A DNA stretch of 64,000 nt. Source: Dokdonella_A sp044227025 (lineage in GTDB: Bacteria > Pseudomonadota > Gammaproteobacteria > Xanthomonadales > Rhodanobacteraceae). The notes below the pieces were generated by a model. It had not been told where the DNA came from. It saw only the letters and a list, made by a program, of their open reading frames with translations, and searched no databases. How positions within the stretch are numbered: position 1 is the stretch's first letter; each line of letters starts with the position of its first letter. The stretch lies in the NCBI RefSeq assembly GCF_044227025.1, contig NZ_JBGAFX010000005.1, forward strand, positions 348,424-412,423. Reading direction: 5' to 3'. Shown in pieces: positions 52,759 through 62,800 of the stretch. Position numbers and translations under genes: made by a program.

Positions 52759-54642
52759 ATGCGATTGAAGTCGCTGCTGGTCGTGCTCGGCCTGCTGGTT
52801 TGTGTGCCGCTGATGGCGCTCGATTTCACGCCGCACGGCACGCAGCCGGGGTTGAGCGTGCAGCTCGATTCCGCGCAGACCTGCGCCGATTGCCATCGCA
52901 GCCAGAATTCCGCGGATGCGGGCTTCATGCCGCATTCGACCTGGGGCGGCTCGATGATGGCGAATGCGTTGCGCGACCCGTTGTTCTGGGCCGCGCTCGA
53001 TGTCGCCAACAACGATGTTGCGACGCTGGGTCAGCCCGGCGTCGGCGACTACTGCCTGCGCTGCCACACGCCGCGCGGATGGCTCAACGGCCGCGTTGTC
53101 AAGGACGGCAGTGGCGGCACTACCGGTGCCGGAGGCGAAAGCGGGTGCCGCCTGATCGGCAACCACGCGAAGAAGGATCGTGACGACAACGATTACGCCG
53201 GCGTCGATTGCCATTTCTGCCATCGCCTCATGCGCGACGGGCCGCAAGGGCAGGCGAACCTCATCGGCAATGCGAACGCGTGGGTCGACGACTCGATCAG
53301 TTGCGCCAACACGCCCGGGTTCTTCGGCCCGTGTCGCCGTGGGCCGTACGAGTATCCGGCCGGCAGCGTACTCGTGGCACCGCATGGCTGGGCCTATTCG
53401 TCTCATCACACGAGTTCGGCGCTGTGCGGCAGTTGCCACGACGTGACCACGCCGGATACCGATCAGGGGCCGCTCAGGACGCTCGTGCTCAACGACGGCA
53501 CGAATACGGCGCGGCCGTTTCCGATCGAGCGCACCTACACCGAGTGGAACCGCAGCCTGTTCTCCGATGCGATCCTGCGCGACGGTTTCGGCGATGCCTT
53601 GCCGGGCAACCCGGTGGTCGCGAAGGCGCAGCAGTGCCAGGACTGCCACATGCGCCCGTCGCAGGATCCGCTGGCTAAAGCCTGCACCGTGAACCCCTCG
53701 GGCTCGCGCAGCGGCAACCTGCCCGTGCACGAATTCGCCGGCGCCAATGCGTGGGTGCCGGGCATCATCAAGAATGAATATGGCAACAACCTCACGCAGC
53801 AACCGCAGGACTACGATCGCGCCATTGCTGCAGCGCGCGCGATGCTCGCTGCAAGCGCGGCCGTAGCCACCACCATCACGGCCTACACGCCGGCTACGCC
53901 GTCGGCCGCCGGATCGATCACGCTTGCGGTCACCGTGACCAACCTCAGCGGCCACAAGTTGCCGACCGGCTATTCGGAAGGGCGACGCATGTGGCTCAAC
54001 GTGCAACTGCGCTCAGCCGCAAACGCGCTCATCGCCGAGAGCGGTGCCTACGATGCGGCGACCGCGACGCTGACCGAAGACACGCAGGCACGCGTCTACG
54101 AAATCCTGCAGGGCATCTGGAACACGTCGAGCCACGCCTGCGAGGTGGAATCGGCAGGTGCGAAACAATTCCATTTCGTGCTCAACAATTGCGTCGCGAA
54201 GGACAATCGCATTCCGCCGATCGGTTTTCGCGTCGCCGCGCCCGACGACCCTTCCGGGTACGAAGTGCGGCCGGTTGCTGCGACGTACGCGGAGACGTCG
54301 CCCGGCTCCGGCATCCTCGTCAATTTCGACAAGGCGACCTACACGTTCGCCATACCGGCAGGAACCACCGGGCCGGTGAGTGCGGCGGCGACGCTCTATC
54401 ATCAGGTATCGAGCAGGGAATACATCGAGTTCCTGCGCAACGAGGCGGTCGACAATGCGATCCCGGCGGAGAACGACCTGTGCCTGGCCGGGCCTGGACG
54501 GCCGTTCACCGTCGGACCGCAGAATCTCTCGCGCGGCGAATACATGTACGAACTCTGGAGCAATCCGCTTCACGGCAAGTCGCCACCGGAGCCCGTCGCG
54601 ATGGCGACCGCCGTGAGCGGCGCGGTTCCGTCGCGGCGATGA
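52759..54642 (+). CDS. Five-heme secreted cytochrome c, C2
   Basis: 627 residues. Signal peptide MRLKSLLVVLGLLVCVPLMA. Heme motifs CADCH 42-46, CLRCH 99-103, CHFCH 151-155, CGSCH 223-227, CQDCH 293-297, in the same order and neighbourhood as C1: DFTPHGTQPGL, STWGGSMMANALRDPLFWAA, CRRGPYEYP, FPIERTYTEW and WVPGIIK all recur. An insertion before heme five reads LFSDAILRDGFGDALPG. C-terminal domain TNLSGHKLPTGYSEGRRMWL and CVAKDNRIPPIGF. It lacks the C-terminal IFADAFD of C1 but keeps HGKSPPEPV. Follows A3, mirroring A1-C1. Confidence 0.88.
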   Translation: MRLKSLLVVLGLLVCVPLMALDFTPHGTQPGLSVQLDSAQTCADCHRSQNSADAGFMPHSTWGGSMMANALRDPLFWAALDVANNDVATLGQPGVGDYCLRCHTPRGWLNGRVVKDGSGGTTGAGGESGCRLIGNHAKKDRDDNDYAGVDCHFCHRLMRDGPQGQANLIGNANAWVDDSISCANTPGFFGPCRRGPYEYPAGSVLVAPHGWAYSSHHTSSALCGSCHDVTTPDTDQGPLRTLVLNDGTNTARPFPIERTYTEWNRSLFSDAILRDGFGDALPGNPVVAKAQQCQDCHMRPSQDPLAKACTVNPSGSRSGNLPVHEFAGANAWVPGIIKNEYGNNLTQQPQDYDRAIAAARAMLAASAAVATTITAYTPATPSAAGSITLAVTVTNLSGHKLPTGYSEGRRMWLNVQLRSAANALIAESGAYDAATATLTEDTQARVYEILQGIWNTSSHACEVESAGAKQFHFVLNNCVAKDNRIPPIGFRVAAPDDPSGYEVRPVAATYAETSPGSGILVNFDKATYTFAIPAGTTGPVSAAATLYHQVSSREYIEFLRNEAVDNAIPAENDLCLAGPGRPFTVGPQNLSRGEYMYELWSNPLHGKSPPEPVAMATAVSGAVPSRR

Positions 54643-54686
54643 CGAGCCCGCGCAAACATGAATCTTTCCATCGGGAATCGGTATAC

Positions 54687-55295
54687 GTGAAATCGACACA
54701 TGCAAGCCGTTTGATGCCGGCAGCGCTGGCGCTGCTCGCGCTGGCCGGATGCGCTTCGACGCCGCGCACTGGCCCGGCGCGCGCAATGCCGGAGCTCGTC
54801 GCCAGTGATGTTCCCGATGCAGGACGCATGAAGGGAATCGTGATCAATCGCAGTTACGAAGACTTCTTCGTCCACGATGGCGTCGAGACGCGCCGGCGGA
54901 TCGAACTCGCCTGGGACTATGAGCGTGCGACGGCGATTCAGCGCACCTACGACCTCGACGGCAAGCTGCTGCAGACGGAAGACCTTGCCGGTGCCGAAAT
55001 GCGACTCACGCCGGCCGAAGATGACCGCGTGAAGGCGCTGGTGCTCGGATATCCCGACCTTCGTTCCATCGCAACGCGGCCCGGCGTCGTGATCTGGGCC
55101 GGCGGGTTCGTCATGCGCAAGCGCGGCGATCGCTACTGCGACCGCGGCACCCGTTGCATCTATGCCATCCTCGCCGAGGAAGGCGGTTTCAAACCGCTTC
55201 GTCGCGCAATCGTCGACCTGCAGCGCGATCGCGTGGTGTACCCCGATTTCGACGCCGAATCACGACGCGACGTTCCTGCCACAGCCCGCAACTAG
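54687..55295 (+). CDS. Putative lipoprotein of unknown function
   Basis: 202 residues. Lipoprotein signal VKSTHASRLMPAALALLALA with lipobox LAGC, Cys at about 22. Mature part contains IVINRSYEDFFVHDGVETRR, ELAWDYERATAIQRTYDLDG and GDRYCDRGTRCIYAILAEEG (paired cysteines), with no family recognised. Possible starts are the ATG at 54639 overlapping the C2 stop, the GTG at 54687 and the ATG at 54714; 54687 gives a normal signal length. Probably part of the C2 operon and anchored in the inner leaflet of the outer membrane. Confidence 0.7.
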   Translation: MKSTHASRLMPAALALLALAGCASTPRTGPARAMPELVASDVPDAGRMKGIVINRSYEDFFVHDGVETRRRIELAWDYERATAIQRTYDLDGKLLQTEDLAGAEMRLTPAEDDRVKALVLGYPDLRSIATRPGVVIWAGGFVMRKRGDRYCDRGTRCIYAILAEEGGFKPLRRAIVDLQRDRVVYPDFDAESRRDVPATARN

Positions 55296-55316
55296 ACAAG
55301 CATGGGAGCCAATTCG

Positions 55317-56861
55317 ATGAGCGTACAGAAGGTCCTGTTCCTCGCATTCCTCGCCGCCGCGGGCGCCTACTCCGCCCGCGCACAGGCCGACTCACCTACG
55401 TGCGTGGGCGCCAGCGAGCATTTGCTGAGCTGGCCCGCAACCAACCCGATCTGGGAAATGTGCTGGGTCAAGCCGAGCGAGAGCGTCGCCACGGACGGAT
55501 CCAGCCTCGAACTGCGCAAGGTGTATTTCAACGGGCACCTGGTCATGCGTCGCGCGCATGTGCCGATGCTTTTCGCGGAATACCAGAGCTCGACCTGTTA
55601 CCGCGACTGGAAGGATGCGGATGCGAATTTCCTCGCCGACCATGCGGTGCAGAACCACCTTGGCATCTCGGTCGACCCGCCGCAGGCGACGACTTCGTGC
55701 GACCGTTCCAGTGCGCCGACCCAGGCCTACGGCAACTGCCCGTTCCAGCTCGCCGGCTATCCGAACGCGACCGCAGGCTGCGCATCGGGCGTCAGCGTCG
55801 AGGATGGCGGCGACCATGTCACGCTGACGACCCAGCATTCCGCGGCGTGGTACCAGTACACCTCGCGCTGGACGTTCTATTCCGACGGACGCATGGAACC
55901 GGAGTTCGGCTTCGGCAACAACGATGGCACCGGCAACGAAACGACGCACTGGCACCACAACTACTGGCGCATGGAATTCGCGATCGACGATCCGGCGAAC
56001 GCGATCAACACGCTCAGCGTCAACGATGTCGACAAGACGACCGAATTCACCGATCTACGCAATGCGACCGGTGGACCGGGCGGCACACCGAAGACCTGGG
56101 AAGTCCGCAACCCGACCACCGGCAACGGCTATCGCCTCGTTCCAAGCAGCGAGGACTACCTCATTCCGACCAACCAGTCCGGGCGTGGCTTCCACACCAT
56201 CGACGTGATGGGCACCAAGCAGCACGATGGCGAGTACGCCGATCGCTCGGACAATCCTCTCAGTGCGTGTGCCATGAACCAGAACGCGCTGGTCAATGGC
56301 GAAAGCCTGGTCAATACCTCGATCGCGCTCTACTACCGCGTATCGGTGCGTGACAGCACGAGCAACAACTGGCCGCCGGGCTGCTCGGGCGGCACCTGCA
56401 TTCCGCAGGACTCGATGGTCTGCAAGAAGCGCGGCCCGACCTTCGTCGCATTCGGCCCATGGGTCGATACCACGCCAGGCGTTCCGGCTGCGACCGTCGC
56501 ACCCGGCAACATCGACGTCACCGTGATGCAGGGCGCGAGCACCACCGACATGTTCGGCCTGACGAACTCCGGTGATCCGGGCAGCACGCTCGACTACACG
56601 ATCGACACTGCGGCCGTCACGTGCGCCAGTCCGGGTCCAGTCGCCTGGCTTGGCCGCTCGCCTGGGCAGGGTTCGGTCGCGGCGGCGGCCACCTCGACGA
56701 TCACGGCGAGCATCGATGCGACATCGCTGAACCCGGGCAACTATTCCGCCTTCATCTGCGTGCACAGCAACGATCCGGTGCACGCATTGATTTCGGTGCC
56801 GGTCAACGTGACCGTCAGCCTCGCCGACCTGATCTTCGCGAACGGCTACGACAGCCCCTGA
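55317..56861 (+). CDS. Secreted copper-amine-oxidase-like protein with C-terminal Ig-like domain
   Basis: 514 residues. Signal peptide MSVQKVLFLAFLAAAGAYSA. The N-terminal half recalls the catalytic domain of copper amine oxidases: SLELRKVYFNGHLVMRRAHV PMLFAEYQ resembles their 'DVRYNGRPVLYRASLPEMFVPY' region, TTHWHHNYWRMEFAID at about 210-222 supplies a His cluster, and YLIPTNQSGRGFHTID and QHDGEYADRSDN follow. I did not find the topaquinone motif T-x-x-N-Y-[DE], so oxidase activity is uncertain. Residues from about 400 form an immunoglobulin-like domain, and the protein ends ADLIFANGYDSP, an IFA-x-x-[FY]D tail. The start at 55317 has GGGAG 8 bases upstream. Confidence 0.65.
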   Translation: MSVQKVLFLAFLAAAGAYSARAQADSPTCVGASEHLLSWPATNPIWEMCWVKPSESVATDGSSLELRKVYFNGHLVMRRAHVPMLFAEYQSSTCYRDWKDADANFLADHAVQNHLGISVDPPQATTSCDRSSAPTQAYGNCPFQLAGYPNATAGCASGVSVEDGGDHVTLTTQHSAAWYQYTSRWTFYSDGRMEPEFGFGNNDGTGNETTHWHHNYWRMEFAIDDPANAINTLSVNDVDKTTEFTDLRNATGGPGGTPKTWEVRNPTTGNGYRLVPSSEDYLIPTNQSGRGFHTIDVMGTKQHDGEYADRSDNPLSACAMNQNALVNGESLVNTSIALYYRVSVRDSTSNNWPPGCSGGTCIPQDSMVCKKRGPTFVAFGPWVDTTPGVPAATVAPGNIDVTVMQGASTTDMFGLTNSGDPGSTLDYTIDTAAVTCASPGPVAWLGRSPGQGSVAAAATSTITASIDATSLNPGNYSAFICVHSNDPVHALISVPVNVTVSLADLIFANGYDSP

Positions 56862-56874
56862 CGTCGAATGGGAT

Positions 56875-56903
56875 GCCAGCCTCCTCCGGTAGAGGAGGCT
56901 GGC
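56875..56903. terminator. Hairpin between convergent genes
   Basis: GCCAGCCTCCTC-CGGTA-GAGGAGGCTGGC, 12-bp perfect stem after the amine-oxidase-like gene. No T-run on either side, so terminator activity is probable rather than certain. Confidence 0.55.
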
Positions 56904-56989
56904 GCATTCCCGCCTGCGACGGATGACTGAAGACACGGCACCCTTGTTCGGCCGGGACGACGATTCCTTTCGCGTGGTGTGCCGTCGTC

Positions 56990-59377
56990 CTATCGGTCCG
57001 GTTGCAGCAGCAACACATGTTGCGCCGGTCCCGGCAGGAACGGCGTCGGCGTGCCTTTCACCCAGTCCGCGTGCCCCGCGCCGTAGTAGGGCGACAGCGG
57101 ATGACCGCTTTGTCCGCCCGGCATCATGAAGTAGCCGTGCGCCTCGTCGCCCGGTGCGACCGCGAAGCGTTCGGATGCACCGAAGTCGACACCTTGCACG
57201 CGTGGCATGTTGCTGTCTCCGGGCAGCGCTTCGTACGGCATGTCGAGATACCGCGCGAGGAACGCGGGCAGGCCGCGCGAGACCGGATGCGCGATGTGGT
57301 CGGTGTTGCGTTCGCCCCAGGTGCGCGCGGCGAGGCCGCCCGGCTGGCGGTCGAGCTTGTCGCCGACGCGCTCGACCGATGCAGCCATCAGCGCATCCCA
57401 GCTTTCGTTCCCCGGCGGCAGCAGATGCGCGGGCTGCGAGGACAGCAGCTTCCAGACCGCGTGTTCCGTCTGCGGCATCCTCGGCAATGCGAAGTCGGGA
57501 AAGCGTTTGCGCACCGCGGCCGAAAACCCGTCGAGCACATGATCGACGACATCGTTGCGCCACGCGCGTACCAGCCGGTAGGCGACCGAGTCGGTCGACG
57601 CGTGGCCTTTCCACTCGTCGAGCATGCGCTTCATCGCATCGTGCAGCGGGGTTGCGGGAAGGCGGTTGAGTTGCAGCTTGAGCAGGTCCTTCCAGCGTTC
57701 GAGGAACACCGCGCGGTCGTCGAGCTGGATGCGCAACAGGTCGGTGGTGGTGAAGTGATCGTGTGCGCGCAGGTCGTCGCGGATCTGCCGCGCGCGCGCG
57801 CCGAGGTCGTAGCCGCCGTCGCCGAGTGAAGTGAGTGCGGGGCCCTCGACCGGGCGCTGGTTCGCGCTCCACAGGCGCTGCCATGGCGGATTGCTGACGA
57901 GGGGATGCAGGCCCGGATCGAGCCAGCCGTCCCAGCCGGTGCCGGCCTGCGACCAGTCTGCTGGCAGGTCAGGATCGTAGTTGCCGATGCGCTTGGGCAG
58001 GCGCCCGGCGATCGTCCACGCGATGCTGCCGGCGCGATCGGCGACGATGAAATTCTGCGGCGGTATGCCGCTCGATTGCGCGATGGTGACTGCCTGGTCG
58101 ACGTTCTCCGCCGTTTCGAGGCGCACCAGGTCGACATTGATCGCGCCGGGCTCCTGCGCGATCCATGCCAGCGCGAGCGGCGTGTCGTCGACATCCTGGG
58201 CGATGATCGGGCCCCAGCGGGTTTCCTCTACCTCGAGCGTCTCGTCGGGCGCGCCGTGCACACGGATCGTCTCGGCGTGCCTTATCGTATTTGCCCAGCC
58301 ATCCGGCGTGCGATAGCGCGAGGGATCTGCCGGATCGCGCAGCACGCGCACCCAGTCGGTCGTGTCGGCGTAGCTGTTGGTGAATCCCCACGCCACCTGG
58401 CCGTTGCTGCCGGCGACGACGGCCGGCGCACCCGGCAGTCCGGCACCGGTCACGTCGACGAATGATCCGGCGTGGCGTGGATCGGGATAGATGATGCGCA
58501 TGCGGAACCACAGGTTCGGCACGCGCAGGTCGAGGTGCATGTCGTTGGCAACGATCGCCGCGCCACCGGTCAGCGCGCCGGCAACCGCGAATGCGTTGCT
58601 GCCGTGCACGCGCGCGTCCGGCTCCTGCTGGTCGTCGCGCAGCAGCTTGGCGTCGAGCGCATGCAGGTCCAGCTCCGCTGCAGTGGGCACTTCGGGCAGG
58701 TCGAACGGGCCGCCCGCGATCGGCGCATCCCAGGCGCCGCCGGTCGCGGTCAGGAAGGCATAGGCCGATGCGGGCAGCGCCGCGTGCATGCGCGCGAACG
58801 CGAGACTGCGCTTGTCCTCGGCGTCGTTCAGCGTGAACGCCATCGCCGCCACCACCAGCAGGCTGTCCTCGCTGCGCCAGGGCGCAGGCGCGTTGAAGGT
58901 CACCAGGTACGGGAACGGTCGCACCGACAGCGCCGCGAGTCCGGCGTTGACGCCATCGCGATAGGCATCGACCGCATCGTGCTGCTCCGGGCTGAGCGAG
59001 GCGAGTGCCGCCTGCATGTGCGCACGCATGCGATGGGCGCGCGCCTTGCGGTCGATCGGCAACGCGGCCGCACCGAAAAGCTCGGCCAGCTCCCCGGCCG
59101 CGCGACGGCGCAACAGGTCCATCTCGAAGTAACGCTCCTGCGCATGCACGTAGCCGAGCGCCCACCCCGCGTCGCGGCGGTTGGCGGCGCGGACGGTGAC
59201 GCTGCCGAGCGCATCGCGCTCGACACGCACCGGCTGCGCCAGCGCCTTGTCGCGCACCTCGCCGTCGTAGCGGGGCAGGCTGCCGCGAAGGGCGAGCCAG
59301 CCGGCGAGGGGTGCGGCGATCGCCAGCAGCAGGAGTACGAGCGCGGTCTTCTTCAACAGGCGCGACGGTCGAGTCAT
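56990..59377 (-). CDS. Penicillin acylase family hydrolase (Ntn hydrolase)
   Basis: 795 residues. An N-terminal membrane or signal segment (LLKKTALVLLLLAIAAPLAG) is followed by the alpha chain (VTVRAANRRDAGWALGYVHA QERYFEMDLLRR), a spacer, and the autocatalytic site HGSNAFAVAG with nucleophile Ser at about 260, then the beta chain (GGAAIVANDMHLDLRVPNLW, FTNSYADTTDWV, PPQNFIVADRAGSIAWTIAG). This matches the penicillin G acylase/cephalosporin acylase/AHL-acylase superfamily; substrate is not predictable. Secreted or periplasmic. Convergent with the cytochrome locus and probably independent of it. Confidence 0.93.
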   Translation of the reverse strand: MTRPSRLLKKTALVLLLLAIAAPLAGWLALRGSLPRYDGEVRDKALAQPVRVERDALGSVTVRAANRRDAGWALGYVHAQERYFEMDLLRRRAAGELAELFGAAALPIDRKARAHRMRAHMQAALASLSPEQHDAVDAYRDGVNAGLAALSVRPFPYLVTFNAPAPWRSEDSLLVVAAMAFTLNDAEDKRSLAFARMHAALPASAYAFLTATGGAWDAPIAGGPFDLPEVPTAAELDLHALDAKLLRDDQQEPDARVHGSNAFAVAGALTGGAAIVANDMHLDLRVPNLWFRMRIIYPDPRHAGSFVDVTGAGLPGAPAVVAGSNGQVAWGFTNSYADTTDWVRVLRDPADPSRYRTPDGWANTIRHAETIRVHGAPDETLEVEETRWGPIIAQDVDDTPLALAWIAQEPGAINVDLVRLETAENVDQAVTIAQSSGIPPQNFIVADRAGSIAWTIAGRLPKRIGNYDPDLPADWSQAGTGWDGWLDPGLHPLVSNPPWQRLWSANQRPVEGPALTSLGDGGYDLGARARQIRDDLRAHDHFTTTDLLRIQLDDRAVFLERWKDLLKLQLNRLPATPLHDAMKRMLDEWKGHASTDSVAYRLVRAWRNDVVDHVLDGFSAAVRKRFPDFALPRMPQTEHAVWKLLSSQPAHLLPPGNESWDALMAASVERVGDKLDRQPGGLAARTWGERNTDHIAHPVSRGLPAFLARYLDMPYEALPGDSNMPRVQGVDFGASERFAVAPGDEAHGYFMMPGGQSGHPLSPYYGAGHADWVKGTPTPFLPGPAQHVLLLQPDR

Positions 59378-59874
59378 CGTGGGTGCGGTTCCTTCAGGGA
59401 GCGCGAATGCTATCAGGGTGTCCGACGTCTACCGGTGTTGTCCCTTCGCGCCGGGCGCAGGCCGCAGGCCGGCGTCGAAGTGCGTCTGTGCAGCGGGCTC
59501 CGGCGTTGCCCAACCGCATGTTGCGCATGCACATGAAGCGTTCACCGGAAGCTGCCTGAATGGGGGGAGTTGTTCGTCCATGCCGGACAGGCATATAGTC
59601 GGCAAACCTGCATGGGTTCCGGTTTCCGGAGCGTGTGGAGGCAATCATGGATCGACACGCAGGTGGTTGCCGGTGGGGGATTCGCTCCGGCATCCGCGGG
59701 GTAGTTGTCCCTTGCGCTCTGGGGTGTGCGCATGAACCGATGTCGTTGTGGACCGCACTGCGCGCGGTCGCTGGAACCAAGATCACTCTCCAACTTGCGC
59801 GTGCCGGAGTCTCCGGCACGCGCGCTTGTGTGTGTCTGCAATCCGTCAGTCATCGATCTACAGGGGTACATCGC
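59378..59874. other. Long leader region upstream of the giant exported protein
   Basis: About 500 bases without a convincing gene. A frame is open from ATG 59647 into the downstream gene but codes no signal peptide. It holds a perfect 13-bp hairpin (GCGCGTGCCGGAG-T-CTCCGGCACGCGC, 59797-59823) about 50 bases before the start codon, and a TATAGT-like -10 near 59592. Confidence 0.45.
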
Positions 59875-62800
59875 ATGAAACGCTTGTTGAATGTCGTTCT
59901 AGCGTGGTCGGCGGTCGCCGCCGCGCCATTGTTGTCCACCACGGCGCATGCCGCGCTGGGCGTCTGCGATGCGTTGCCCGCGGACAACGTCGAAGTCGAG
60001 GCGACAGCGGGAACCCCGGGTCCAACCAGCTACAACACGTTGAAGTTGGCGTTCGATGCGATCAATGCCGGCACGCACCAGGGCTCGATCAATATCGAGG
60101 TCTGCGGCAACACGACGGAAGCCGCGAGCGCAGTTCTCAATGCGAGCGGCAGCGGCGCAGCCCTCTACACCGACATCGCGATCAAGCCGGTGGGCGGAGC
60201 AGCGCGCACGCTCGCGGGCACGCTTGCCGGCGCGCCACTGATCGACCTCAACGGCGCCGATGCAGTCACGATCGACGGTCTCAATGCCGGCGGCAACTCG
60301 CTCACGCTGCAGAACGCCAGCACGGCTGCCACTGCGGGTACGAGTACCGTTCGCTTCATAGGCGGCGCAAGCGGGAACACGATCACGCGCACGGCCGTGC
60401 AAGGCTCGTCGCTGGTGCCTCTCGCCACCGCGGGCGGAACGATCACGTTCAGCACCGATACGGTCGCCCTCACCGGCAACGACAACAACACGATCTCGTT
60501 CTGCGATATCGGCCCCGTTGGCGCAGCCCTGCCGATCAAGGCGGTGTTCGGCCTCGGCACGACAACGACGCTGGCGAACTACAACAGCGGCGTGGTGATC
60601 GACCACAACAACATCTTCGACTTCTTCGGCACGGGCGCCGCTTCCGTTTCGGGCATCCACGTCCTCGGCGGCAACGATGCGTGGACGATTAGCAACAACA
60701 AGCTCTACCAGACGGCCCCGCGTACGTTCACGGCAACGGCACGCTACGCAGGCATCACGCTGAGCGGCACGACCACCGGTGGTGCCTTCACTGTCACCGG
60801 CAACACGATCGGCTTCGGCGCTTCCAACGGCACGGGCACCACAACGATCAGCGGTGGCGCCAACGAGTTCCGTGGCATCGATGCGGTGACGACCAACATC
60901 ACGACGCCGACCGTCTACCAGAACAACATTGTTTCCGGCATCAACCAGAGCACGTCCGACAGCGGCACGACGACGAGCGCCTCGTTCATCGGCATCACGC
61001 TCGGCACCAGCGACGGTCGCTACAACGCCATCGGCAACCAAGTCGGCAGCCTCGACGGGTCCAGCACGATCGTGCTCAACAACAGCACGACGACCAGCAC
61101 TCTCGTCTACGGCATCTTCGATTTCAGCTTCCAGAGCAACACGATCGCGAACAACTCCATCGGTTCCATCACGATCCAGGGCACCGGTACCGCCACCGGC
61201 TTCCGCGGCATTCTGTGGAACACCGGGGCCGCACTCACGGAGACGGTCACCAACAATACGGTCGGCAGTGCGACCGGCCCGATCGTCGATCTGCAGGTAG
61301 GCAACAATTCCGTCTACGGCTTCAACGGCGTGTCTGCCGCGGCGAACCTCAGCGGCAATACCGCGAGCTACCTCAGCGCAAACTCGATCAGTGCTGCCAC
61401 GCCAATCGTGACGGTCGCCGGATACATCATCGGTTCGACCAGCACGACCGTTCCGTCCACGATCGCGCGCAATTCGGCGCACCACTTGAGCAACAACGCC
61501 GGCGTCAGTGCCAACGGCGGTTCCGTATACGGAATCAGCGCGTCGCTGCCAACCACGCTGGCGAATGTCGTGGAGCGCAACCTGCTGCACACCTTCGATG
61601 CAACGGCCACCAACACGGCCTATCAGCTCGCAGGTATCGTGGCCAGTGCAGGCACGACGACATATCGCAACAACATCGTCAGTCTCGGCTTCAATGCCGC
61701 GGGCAATCCGATCACCGCAGGCTACGTCATTCTTGGCTTGTTCGATCCCGTCACCGGGACGGCCACCACGAGTCAGTTCTACTACAACAGCGTGTTCATT
61801 GGCGGCTCGGGCGTCACTGCACCGGGTTCCAACAGCTATGCGCTATACAGCAATGTCGTCACCAACCCGCGTAATTTCCAGAACAACATCCTCTGGAACA
61901 CGCGTGGCAACGCGGTCGCCGGCGGCTCGGCCCACCTCGCAATCCGCATCGGGGCGACCACTGCCGGGTTGACCAGCAACTACAACGACCTGCTGGCAGA
62001 TGGCACGGATGGCGCGGTCGGCGTTTTCAACGCCACGATCTATCCGACCCTTGCCAATTGGCAGACGGCTACCACGCAAGATCCGCTGTCGCTCAGTGTC
62101 AATCCGATGTTCGTCGCACTGACGAACCTGCATCTGCAGCCCGGCAGCCCGGCGATCGCGATGGGTACCAGCATTGCGGGAATCACCGACGACTTCGACG
62201 GTGATCTTCGTCCGGCAGTCAATCCGAGCATCGGCGCCGACGAATTCGTGCCGGGCCACATCACGATCGCTCCGGCCAGCTTCGATTTCGGCAACCAGAC
62301 CGTCGGTGTGCCCAGCGCGCCGACGTCGATCACGCTGTCGAACACCGGCGGTGCGCCGTTGAGCGTGACCGCGATCACTGCCGCGGCATCGCCGTTCTCC
62401 GCAGCGGGTGGAACCTGTGGCCCGACCCCGATTACGATCGCGGTGGGCGCGAGCTGCACGCTCGACTACACCTTCACGCCGACGGCTGCGGGACCGGCGA
62501 GCCAGCCGTTCACGGTGACGGCGAATGTTGCCGGCGACACCACCTTCACGCTGAGCGGCACCGGCTTGCCGGTCACGCACACCGTGACCTCGTCGGTCGG
62601 CACGCCCTCGGGCACGATCACGCCGCCGAGTGCGGTGGTGAACGACGGAGCGACCACCGCGTTCACGGTGACGGCGAACCCGGGCTTCCACTTCGACACG
62701 ATCGGTGGCACCTGCCCGGCGGGTTCGATGGCGGGCAACACCTACACGACCGGCGCGATCACCGCGGACTGCACCGTGGTGGCGAACTTCGCGGCGGATA

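Noticed and set aside
59379..59735. 118-codon plus-strand frame upstream of the giant exported protein
   Set aside because: No ribosome-binding site, no recognisable domain and unusual composition (Cys- and Gly-rich); more likely noncoding leader.
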